From positions 1 to 32,998 of the forward strand of contig PSPR01000007.1 of the NCBI GenBank assembly GCA_004195515.1: DNA of 32,998 nt, given 5' to 3'. The notes beneath the pieces were generated by a model that was given only the letters and a program-made list of their open reading frames with translations, made no database searches and was not told the DNA's origin. The position numbers and the translations under genes are program-made. This document shows, one piece after another, positions 26,733-32,998 of the stretch (position 1 is its first letter; each line of letters opens with the position of its first letter). Origin of the DNA: Methanobacteriota archaeon. GTDB lineage: Archaea; Thermoplasmatota; Poseidoniia; Poseidoniales; Poseidoniaceae.

Positions 26733-27424
26733 AACCCCGCCGAGGAAATGAATGAAGCGATTCGTAAACCAACGATAAAACCAACACTGAGTAACGCCAA
26801 AGATAATTCACCACCGGCATACAATCTGGTTCCGGCAAATTCAACCGCTCCTTCTACGTGAGCATGTGTTACCTTGAAGGCTTTAACAAACCAACCGTAA
26901 ATAGCACCGATCGATAGGGCGTAAATAATTGCAACCAAACCTTCTCCGCCTTTCTCACCAGCTACCAAGACCTCTTTACATGCGACGCCTTCGGGATAAG
27001 GTAGGGCTTCTTCGACAATGAATAATCTTCGAAGAGCAATTGTAAACATGGTGCCTAATAATCCACCTAAGAGCGCAATCATCAATGTGTCAAACCAATT
27101 AATTTCGGTCCAAATACCCAAAACCAATAATGCCGGAACGGTGAAAATAATTCCCGCCGCTAATGATTCTCCTGCCGAAGCCATAGTTTGTACCGAGTTA
27201 TTTTCAAGAATTGTAACATCTTTGAATTTGAATCCACGCAGAATGAGCATACTCATCACCGCGGCGGGTATGGAAGCAGATACCGTCATACCGACATAGA
27301 GACCTAGATATGCGTTTGCAGCAGTCATTATTCCGCCAAGCAGTATGCCGATTACGATGACCCTTAGGGTTAATTCTGCGATATTTTTATCGGCAGGGAT
27401 CCAAGGCTCTCCTTCGGCACTCAT
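26714..27424 (-). CDS. OPT-family transporter, N-terminal part (truncated by frameshift)
   Basis: This 236-residue frame begins at ATG 27424 (MSAEGEPWIPADKNIAELT) and contains about five membrane helices, with AYLGLYVGMTVSASIPAAV typical of OPT proteins. After SFISSAG the frame runs into LLDLEF and stops at 26714, while the next frame gives VIGFGILVPVYG. The two pieces together make a single OPT protein of about 685 residues, the usual length. The gene is divergent from the P-type ATPase, with a 125-base gap. Confidence 0.9.
   Translation of the reverse strand: MSAEGEPWIPADKNIAELTLRVIVIGILLGGIMTAANAYLGLYVGMTVSASIPAAVMSMLILRGFKFKDVTILENNSVQTMASAGESLAAGIIFTVPALLVLGIWTEINWFDTLMIALLGGLLGTMFTIALRRLFIVEEALPYPEGVACKEVLVAGEKGGEGLVAIIYALSIGAIYGWFVKAFKVTHAHVEGAVEFAGTRLYAGGELSLALLSVGFIVGLRIASFISSAGLLDLEF
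26735..26738. other. Frameshift site in the OPT gene
   Basis: A four-C run on the plus strand (GGGG on the coding strand) sits exactly where the reading frame must change. Adding one G restores SSAGVIGFGILVPVYG with no internal stop. The total span 25368-27424 is 2,057 bases, one short of a multiple of three. Confidence 0.85.
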
Positions 27425-27487
27425 CGGTTAGGCCAAAGAGGATGGGTTTGTGAATTAATCGGCTAAATTGCTGTGGGAGTACCACCC

Positions 27488-27501
27488 GTATAATGATAAA
27501 T
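27488..27501 (+). promoter_or_regulatory. Possible TATA box for the P-type ATPase operon
   Basis: GTATAATGATAAAT resembles a TATA element. It would place the transcript start near 27518 and leave a leader of about 30 bases with a clear ribosome site before ATG 27550. The rest of the 125-base gap to the divergent OPT gene shows no second clear box. Confidence 0.35.
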
Positions 27502-27540
27502 GGATTCGATGCCCCGAAGGTCAGGGGATGGACTCCTATT

Positions 27541-27545
27541 GGTGA
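27541..27545 (+). promoter_or_regulatory. Ribosome-binding site deciding the P-type ATPase start
   Basis: GGTGA, the archaeal Shine-Dalgarno consensus, ends four bases before ATG 27550. This favours 27550 over the in-frame ATG at 27493, which lies in the TATA-like region. Confidence 0.65.
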
Positions 27546-27549
27546 TTTT

Positions 27550-30339
27550 ATGTCTTTGGAAACTTGGCATGATAAATCGATAGAAGATGCTATCCATGAA
27601 TTTAACATCCCCTTAGGTGGCCTTTCTTCAAAAGATATAAGTTATCGTCAAGATAAACACGGCCTGAATAAATTGGAAGAACCGACTAAGATTCCACCTT
27701 TTTTTAGATTTCTTTCACAATATCACGATCCGCTCAACTATTTATTGATGGGAGCGGCACTAGTCGCATTAGCTATTCATCCGAATGAGCCAGGTGATGC
27801 AATTTTTATTGGCATTGTTTTAACCGCAAATGCATTTTTTGGATTTTGGCAAGAGAGTCAAGCTGAACAGGCGATGGGTGCCCTCAAACAAATGTCAGTT
27901 TCTCAATGTGTGGTTTGTAGAGATGGAATGGAATCTGAAATATCTACCGAGGAATTGGTACCAGGCGATATTGTCAAACTTGAGGAAGGCTTGAATGTCC
28001 CCGCAGACATAAGATTGACAGAGTCCTGGCAATGCAAGGTGGACGAATCGGCATTAACCGGTGAATCGATGCCCACAAATACACAATGTGAGGCCTTACC
28101 CTTCGATACAATTCTTGCAGACCGCACAAACATGCTCTACATGGGTACGACTGTGTCCACAGGACGAGCCGTGGGAATCGTAATCGCTACCGGCATGAAA
28201 ACCGAATTGGGTAAAATTGCAAGCGATGTTGCTAGTGCTGAAACTCCAAAAACACCATTGGAACACAAATTAGAATCCCTTGGCAGATTCCTTGGTTTCA
28301 TAGCATTGGTTGTAGCAGCCTTATTGGTATCCATCGAGATGATAATTACATATTTTGATGGTGGTGACCTTTGGGAAGCCGCGATTCAACAATTGATAGT
28401 TGCAATAGCAATATTTGTTGCTATCGTCCCTGAAGGGCTACCAATTATATTGGTTACAACTCTCGCCCTCGGTATGAGAAATATGGCTCGGCATAAAGCC
28501 ATAATTCGAAGAATGAAAGCTGTAGAAACTCTAGGATCTACAACCGTTATATGTACTGATAAAACAGGCACTTTGACAAAGAATCAAATGACTGTTCGTC
28601 GGTTAATGATGCACCAAGGAAATTATGACATTACCGGTGAGGGCTTTGAACCAACGGGTACTTTATCGATGGGCGGAACTGAATTAAGCGATTCTGAAAT
28701 GTCAGAAATGCAAGGTGATCTAGGGTTTAGATTAGCTGCGGCTTGCCTATCGTTATGCCATAATTCACAGATCGCAGAAGTCGATGGTCAATGGTTAGCA
28801 ATTGGTGACCCTACCGATAGTGCATGTGCTGTCCTTGGTTACAAAATCAATGGTTCGGTTCGGAAATTTGCCACTCGCCACCCAAGGCGACATGAATTTT
28901 TCTTCGATACAGAAAGAAAGAGAATGTCAGTATTACATGAGTACGAGGGTGAACGCTGGCTTTTTTCCAAAGGTGCAGCAAACGGTTACAAAAATTTGGC
29001 AAAGTGGATAATCAAGAATGGAAAAATTTCCCCAATAGAGGAAGAAGACATTCAAAAAACAATCATCGCAAATAGAAGTATGGCCTCCAATGCCATGCGT
29101 GTTATCGCACTTTGTGCTAGAAAAGTTTCTGACGGTGATAATTTGGCAGAAGTTGCAACTATGGAAACCGATTTCATTTTCCTTGGTTTGGTTGGAATTA
29201 TCGATCCACCTAGAGCAGAGGTATACGATGCAATTTTGCGCTGTCAAGCTGCTGGTATTCGTGTCAAGATGATCACAGGGGACCAACAAATTACCGCACA
29301 AGCGATTGGTGAAGATTTACAAATTACCAAACCTCACATCGATGCCTATAATGGTAGAGAATTAGAGGAATTGAATGATGATGCAATGAGAATGGTTGTC
29401 CAAAACACCTCTATTTTTAGCCGGGTATCCCCTGAACAAAAAATGAAAATTGTAATCGCACTCCAAGACGAGGGTGAAGTTGTTGCAATGACAGGAGATG
29501 GTGTTAACGATGCTCCTGCTCTGTCGAGGGCAAATATTGGTATCTCAATGGGTATTGCAGGTACGGATGTAGCTAAAGATGCATCAGACATGGTCCTCCA
29601 AGATGATAATTTTGCAAATATTGTTCATGCGGTAGAAGAAGGGCGGAAAATTTATGCAAACATTAGAAATTTCGTTAGATATCAGGTTTCTACAAATGTT
29701 GCTGCGGTGGCATTATTGATCTTTGCTTCCTTCGTATTCCAATGGCCATTACCATTAACAGCAACCCAGATTCTTGTGATTAATATATTGATGGATGGGC
29801 CCCCAGCAGTAGCTTTAGGTGTTGAAAAGAAGCATTCGAATGTTATGGATAGGCCACCACGTCCTGTCGATGAATCTTTGCCAAATCTCAAAGATCTCGG
29901 ACTGATATTCTATCTCGGTACCGTTATGACCATAGGCACACTAATCGTCTACAATCTTGCATTAACTCAAGGAGAGGCTTATGCTAGGACCATGTGCTTT
30001 AGCGTCTTCATTATCTTCCAATTATTCAACGTTATGAATTGTAGAAGTGTCGAAGATAGCGTCTTCAAATTGGGCTTATTCAGCAATAGAGCGATATATT
30101 TAGCGATCTTTATCTCGATGACATTATTGCTCATAGCGGTCCAAGGAGCAAATCTCATTGTGCCCTTTACAGATTTCGCAATAGGCGAACTGGTTTCCAC
30201 CATTCCATTGAAAGCGAGCGATTGGATAATCATTGTTTCAACTGCAAGCATTGTCTTTATCTTTGAGGAATTCAGGAAATTATTGGTCAATGCTGGTTTG
30301 TTCAAGGTTGGTACTAACCGTCGTAGAAGAAGGGCTTGA
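27550..30339 (+). CDS. P-type cation-transporting ATPase, type II (probably Ca2+)
   Basis: This 929-residue protein pumps a cation across the membrane using ATP. It begins with a cation-ATPase N-terminal domain. Next come TGES (170-173) in the actuator domain, VAIVPEGLP (about 291-298) in helix M4, the phosphorylation site DKTGTLT with Asp337, MITGDQ, and the hinge GDGVNDAPAL (about 648-657). Six C-terminal helices follow. M4 PEGLP and M6 INILMDGPPAVALG keep the Asn and Asp of Ca2+-ATPases, with Met where SERCA has Thr, as in plasma-membrane Ca2+ pumps. Ca2+ is therefore likely; Na+ or Mn2+ cannot be excluded. The stop lies 71 bases before the ATG chosen for mqnE, or overlaps a possible TTG start of it by four bases. 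Confidence 0.93.
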   Translation: MSLETWHDKSIEDAIHEFNIPLGGLSSKDISYRQDKHGLNKLEEPTKIPPFFRFLSQYHDPLNYLLMGAALVALAIHPNEPGDAIFIGIVLTANAFFGFWQESQAEQAMGALKQMSVSQCVVCRDGMESEISTEELVPGDIVKLEEGLNVPADIRLTESWQCKVDESALTGESMPTNTQCEALPFDTILADRTNMLYMGTTVSTGRAVGIVIATGMKTELGKIASDVASAETPKTPLEHKLESLGRFLGFIALVVAALLVSIEMIITYFDGGDLWEAAIQQLIVAIAIFVAIVPEGLPIILVTTLALGMRNMARHKAIIRRMKAVETLGSTTVICTDKTGTLTKNQMTVRRLMMHQGNYDITGEGFEPTGTLSMGGTELSDSEMSEMQGDLGFRLAAACLSLCHNSQIAEVDGQWLAIGDPTDSACAVLGYKINGSVRKFATRHPRRHEFFFDTERKRMSVLHEYEGERWLFSKGAANGYKNLAKWIIKNGKISPIEEEDIQKTIIANRSMASNAMRVIALCARKVSDGDNLAEVATMETDFIFLGLVGIIDPPRAEVYDAILRCQAAGIRVKMITGDQQITAQAIGEDLQITKPHIDAYNGRELEELNDDAMRMVVQNTSIFSRVSPEQKMKIVIALQDEGEVVAMTGDGVNDAPALSRANIGISMGIAGTDVAKDASDMVLQDDNFANIVHAVEEGRKIYANIRNFVRYQVSTNVAAVALLIFASFVFQWPLPLTATQILVINILMDGPPAVALGVEKKHSNVMDRPPRPVDESLPNLKDLGLIFYLGTVMTIGTLIVYNLALTQGEAYARTMCFSVFIIFQLFNVMNCRSVEDSVFKLGLFSNRAIYLAIFISMTLLLIAVQGANLIVPFTDFAIGELVSTIPLKASDWIIIVSTASIVFIFEEFRKLLVNAGLFKVGTNRRRRRA

Positions 30340-30410
30340 TTGATTTGAGGGAAAAACCGCTCAAAAGTTCGATTGAGAATTCATGGACAAGTGACAAGCA
30401 TCTGGCCGGA

Positions 30411-31565
30411 ATGAACCCTGAATGGAACAATTTGCTCACATCCGAATTATCTTCACGATCATGGCCAAAAGAATTCGTTCAAATTGTTGTCAAACTCAGT
30501 GATGGCATCCCACTTTCAAGAGAGGATGGCAAATTCTTATTCGAAACATCAAGGTTGGATGTAGTGGGTGAACTAGCAAATATTGTTAAGCGAAGTAAAT
30601 TTGGAAAACAAATATTTTTCAACGTTAATGTCCATATTAATCAAACCAATATTTGCACGCTAGCGTGTAGGTTTTGCGCCTTTCGAAGAGGGAGAAGAGC
30701 AGAAGATGCATACGCGATGAGTCCTCAACAATATGTGGATGATATTTCACTATACGCAGATGAAGTTGATGAAATCCATTCCGTTGGTGGACTTCACCCC
30801 GATTGGGATATATCATATTTTGAGAAAATGTTTAGATCTGCAAAATCTAAATTTCCAGAGATTCATATCAAAGCATTAACCGCGGTGGAAATTAAACATA
30901 TTTCCAAATTATCGAATATTAGTATATTAGAAACATTGACAAAACTATCAAAGGCAGGGCTGGGGTCATTGCCAGGTGGCGGTGCAGAGATTCTCGATGA
31001 TGATGTTAGGGCAATTATTTGCAGAGGAAAAGAATCTTCTCAAGAATATTTAGACATTCACGGGATAGCTCATTTAATTGGAATCCCAACAAATTGTACG
31101 ATGTTATTTGGAACGATAGAAACTATCGATCAAAGATTAACCCATTTGCTCAAATTAAGAGAACAACAGACATTATCGAATGGTTTCCAATGTTTCGTTC
31201 CCTATCCTTACCTTGCTGATAACTCAAGATTGCACGAGGCACAACTGGCAAGTGCCAATGAAATATTGAGGGTCATCGCGGTATCAAGGCTTATGTTGGA
31301 TAATATTCCTCACATCAAAGCATATAGAATGAATATAGGTGATCATATGGCAGAATTAGCACTTAGTTTCGGTGCGGACGACCTCGATGGTACTGTTCAA
31401 AAGGAGACAATAATGCATCTAGCTGGGTCTTCGTCCCCTTTGGATCACGATAAAGAATCATTGACAAAAATCATTTCAAATATAGGCGCGGTCGCCGTTC
31501 AAAGAAATACGGTTTATACAAAGTTCTCGACATATCGAAGAATATCACTTCCAATAATACAATGA
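30411..31565 (+). CDS. mqnE: Radical SAM aminofutalosine synthase-like enzyme (MqnE)
   Basis: MqnE couples a deoxyadenosyl radical to enolpyruvyl-benzoate in the futalosine route to menaquinone. The protein has 384 residues from ATG 30411; a TTG at 30336 (overlapping the previous stop) would add 25. Motifs: NVHINQTNICTLACRFCAF, with the Cx3Cx2C iron-sulfur site at Cys82, Cys86 and Cys89; GGLHP; KALTAVEI, typical of MqnE rather than MqnC; GLGSLPGGGAEI; and a TNCTMLFGTIET segment. The last departs from the usual TNATMLYGHIE, and the region FVPYPYLADNS also differs from the common FIPLAFHP, so this is a divergent member or a paralogue with altered substrate. mqnA follows after nine bases, supporting MqnE. 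Confidence 0.85.
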   Translation: MNPEWNNLLTSELSSRSWPKEFVQIVVKLSDGIPLSREDGKFLFETSRLDVVGELANIVKRSKFGKQIFFNVNVHINQTNICTLACRFCAFRRGRRAEDAYAMSPQQYVDDISLYADEVDEIHSVGGLHPDWDISYFEKMFRSAKSKFPEIHIKALTAVEIKHISKLSNISILETLTKLSKAGLGSLPGGGAEILDDDVRAIICRGKESSQEYLDIHGIAHLIGIPTNCTMLFGTIETIDQRLTHLLKLREQQTLSNGFQCFVPYPYLADNSRLHEAQLASANEILRVIAVSRLMLDNIPHIKAYRMNIGDHMAELALSFGADDLDGTVQKETIMHLAGSSSPLDHDKESLTKIISNIGAVAVQRNTVYTKFSTYRRISLPIIQ

Positions 31566-31570
31566 GGTAA
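31564..31570 (+). promoter_or_regulatory. Ribosome-binding site of mqnA
   Basis: GAGGTAA overlaps the mqnE stop codon and lies four bases before ATG 31575, fitting coupled translation of mqnE and mqnA. Confidence 0.55.
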
Positions 31571-31574
31571 ATTT

Positions 31575-32363
31575 ATGGCTTGGAGGAAGACTATTGGGAG
31601 AGTGGAATTCGTAAATTGCGAACCGCTTTTTTACAATATTGACCCCAGTTGGAAGGTCCTTCCTGCTCCACCTTCTTGGTTAACAGGGCACCTTTTGCGA
31701 AGAGATTGTATCCTAGCCCCAATTCCTGCAGCCGATTATGCTCGTTATCACAAGGAATTGGTATTAGTACCTGATATCGCTATTTCTAGCAAAGGTGAAG
31801 TTGGTAGTGTATTATTACTCGGAAAAATGGAATTTTCTAAGATGAAAACCATAGCATTACCAACCGATTCAACTACTTCGGTGGCATTACTAAAATTTTT
31901 AATTAAATCTAATCGATTAAATCCAGATTTGGTCGAAATGGGTCCGGATTTGGATTCTATGCTTGCACGATGTGATGGTTGCCTTTTGATTGGTGATAGA
32001 GCACTAGAAGCCGCCAATACCTATCCCGAATTGGTGACTTTAGATTTGGGGGCACAATGGAGGAAACTGAGTGGTTTGCCAATGGTTTTTGGCGTTTTTG
32101 CGACTCGGAGAGATTCAAATGTAGAAGATGTAAAAGGGGCGCATCGAGAATTATTACTTCGATTAATCAATTTTGAGACCGATCCAGTAATTAGAAATGA
32201 AGTCCTTGAATTGAGTTCGATTAAATCAAATCAAACAATTGAAAGAATGGATAAATATTTTGGGGAGGTTATCAATAGAATGGATGATGAAGATCTCCAA
32301 GGCCTTTCTGCGTTTTTGCGTATGGGATGCGGTTTGGAAAACGAAGCCGAATTTGCTTGGTGA
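31575..32363 (+). CDS. mqnA: Chorismate dehydratase (MqnA)
   Basis: MqnA turns chorismate into 3-enolpyruvyl-benzoate, the first step of the futalosine menaquinone pathway; the product is the substrate of MqnE. The 262 residues start at ATG 31575. Family signs: IGRVEFVNCEPLFY at the N-terminus, APIPAADYARY, VPDIAISSKGEVGSVLLL, LPTDSTTS and IGDRAL, in a periplasmic-binding-protein-like fold without a signal peptide. The length is close to the family norm. The gene ends two bases before the stop of the convergent basic protein. Confidence 0.92.
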   Translation: MAWRKTIGRVEFVNCEPLFYNIDPSWKVLPAPPSWLTGHLLRRDCILAPIPAADYARYHKELVLVPDIAISSKGEVGSVLLLGKMEFSKMKTIALPTDSTTSVALLKFLIKSNRLNPDLVEMGPDLDSMLARCDGCLLIGDRALEAANTYPELVTLDLGAQWRKLSGLPMVFGVFATRRDSNVEDVKGAHRELLLRLINFETDPVIRNEVLELSSIKSNQTIERMDKYFGEVINRMDDEDLQGLSAFLRMGCGLENEAEFAW

Positions 32364-32365
32364 TC

Positions 32366-32644
32366 CTATTCCTCTTCACCAATAAAACCTGATAAGAGGT
32401 CACTCTGCATTGCTTTTTCATCGATCTTCTTAGCTTGTTTTTGCTTCTTTCTTCGAACCGGCTTTCTTCGTTTTTTCTTCGTGGGTTCTGGAACGGGTTC
32501 TGGAACGGGTTCTGGCTTCCTAACTTTCTTAGTTTTAATTTTCCGTTCTATAACAGCTTCTTCTGAACCCATCGAAATCACCTTTCGTTTTGTAGCGATA
32601 ACAACCGGCTCATCTACAGCCAGCCTTCGTCTTTTCGTTTTCAT
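32366..32644 (-). CDS. Small, highly basic protein with a Pro-Glu repeat linker
   Basis: I do not recognise a family. The 92 residues start at ATG 32644; a TTG at 32663-32665 would overlap the preceding stop by four bases and add seven residues. The N-terminal 40 residues are mixed charge and basic (MKTKRRRLAVDEP); then comes a PEPVPEPVPEP linker, then a very basic run (KKKRRKPVRRKKQKQAKK) and an acidic end (GFIGEEE). There is no signal peptide or membrane helix, so it is probably cytoplasmic and may bind nucleic acid or an acidic partner. It lies directly downstream of a membrane protein with a DDE-repeat cytoplasmic tail. Confidence 0.6.
   Translation of the reverse strand: MKTKRRRLAVDEPVVIATKRKVISMGSEEAVIERKIKTKKVRKPEPVPEPVPEPTKKKRRKPVRRKKQKQAKKIDEKAMQSDLLSGFIGEEE
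32483..32515. repeat. 12-bp tandem repeat encoding the Pro-Glu-Pro-Val linker
   Basis: GGGTTCTGGAAC is repeated 2.75 times without mismatch. On the minus strand it encodes the PEPV units of the basic protein's linker. Confidence 0.85.
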
Positions 32645-32661
32645 TATGGGTCCGTCTTTAT

Positions 32662-32998
32662 TCAATGAAACATCTTGCTTGGCGGTACTCGCTTCGGTGG
32701 AGTACGTATTTCAGGTGGTTCTACGAATCCGGTATTCACCTCATCCTCGAAATCCTCAACATCATCATAAACCTCCTCGTCATCTTCATCATCTTCGTCA
32801 TCTTCGTCATCGAGATTCATCTCGATGATGTTATCCCTACGAATCCAAATGAGAACCAAAACCATACATACGACCAAGTAGAACGAAACGGCAAGCGGGT
32901 GGGCGGCCCAAAAAATGATTTTTTGTGTATCGGTCGGTTCAGCAATCACTTCTTTTTCAAGTGTTAATTCTACAATCTCCTCACCATTATTCCACCAT
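32662..32998 (-). CDS. Membrane protein with extremely acidic cytoplasmic tail, C-terminal fragment (runs off right edge)
   Basis: The frame ending at 32662 is open to the right edge of the window: upstream of the GTG at 32949 the coding sequence reads NNGEEIVELTLEKE without a stop. It is therefore the C-terminal part (about 111 residues) of a longer protein, and the GTG is not a real start. The visible part has a probable extracellular beta segment, one membrane helix at about residues 34-52 of the fragment, a positive WIRRD stop, then a tail with DDE repeats (three in a row plus more acidic runs), and a Pro-rich end with some basic residues (PPKRVPP). The topology should be outside-helix-inside. 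The next gene, encoding a very basic protein, begins 17 bases later, or overlaps it by four if it uses TTG. The function is unknown. Confidence 0.75.
   Translation of the reverse strand, partial: WWNNGEEIVELTLEKEVIAEPTDTQKIIFWAAHPLAVSFYLVVCMVLVLIWIRRDNIIEMNLDDEDDEDDEDDEEVYDDVEDFEDEVNTGFVEPPEIRTPPKRVPPSKMFH
32777..32812. repeat. 9-bp tandem repeat encoding Asp-Asp-Glu units
   Basis: Four 9-base units of TCGTCATCT type stand head to tail, with small differences at one or two bases. They encode the DDE repeats of the acidic tail. Repeat number could vary between strains. Confidence 0.8.

Noticed and set aside
27493-27549. Upstream ATG as start of the P-type ATPase
   Set aside because: It lies in the TATA-like element; ATG 27550 has GGTGA four bases upstream and begins the family-like N-terminal sequence.
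32947-32949. GTG as the start of a 95-residue membrane protein
   Set aside because: The same frame stays open to the right window edge with sensible protein-like sequence, so the gene begins outside the window.
1-32998. tRNA or rRNA genes, CRISPR arrays, IS elements, prophage
   Set aside because: No repeat-spacer array, transposase-like protein, terminal inverted repeats or cloverleaf-like intergenic sequence was seen; gaps are all short.

Overview
The window is about 33 kb of very densely coded DNA of moderate to low GC. No gap between genes exceeds about 130 bases. The information-processing genes are archaeal in type: RFC large subunit with a C-terminal PIP box, SRP54, archaeal/eukaryal-type GlyRS and ProRS, a very long Lhr helicase, and ArsA/Get3 with an HSP20-like tail. 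TATA-box promoters and GGTGA-like ribosome sites are visible. Together with split transketolase, futalosine-pathway menaquinone genes and secreted proteins with proline-glutamate linkers and calcium-binding repeats, this suggests a marine Thermoplasmatota archaeon, most likely Candidatus Poseidoniales (Marine Group II). That assignment is inference from gene content; no search was run.

Layout. Positions 1-3.6 kb (minus strand) hold the start of a secreted protein running off the left edge, apparently leaderless behind a TATA box, and a 1,119-residue surface protein (C-type lectin, LamG, four PPC-like modules, EF-hands, TSP3 repeats, membrane anchor). From 3.7 to 9.4 kb (minus) lie lhr and a two-cluster ferredoxin. 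From 9.45 to 12.66 kb (plus) are glyS and rfcL. From 12.66 to 15.23 kb (minus) arsA/get3 is followed by srp54, two membrane-protein targeting ATPases in one apparent operon. From 15.3 to 20.7 kb (plus) there is a multi-pass membrane protein of unknown function, then a tight cluster of a zinc-ribbon/transglutaminase-like protein, trkA and trkH (potassium uptake). From 20.7 to 27.4 kb (minus) lie an OPT-family transporter broken by a one-base frameshift, split transketolase, FSA-type transaldolase, a small membrane protein and proS. From 27.5 to 32.4 kb (plus) lie a P-type ATPase, probably for Ca2+, then mqnE and mqnA. The right edge (minus) holds the C-terminal end of a membrane protein with an extremely acidic cytoplasmic tail, followed directly by a small, extremely basic protein.

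Functional themes are replication and translation housekeeping, membrane-protein targeting, ion homeostasis (K+ and probably Ca2+), non-oxidative pentose-phosphate metabolism, menaquinone synthesis and calcium-dependent surface adhesion. I saw no tRNA, rRNA, CRISPR array, IS element or prophage. The most interesting leads are the acidic-tail/basic-protein pair, the transglutaminase-TrkA-TrkH cluster, the arsA-srp54 operon, two possible AlkZ-like modules in the Lhr C-terminal half, the multi-lectin surface protein beside a leaderless secreted gene, and the single-base frameshift in the OPT gene.
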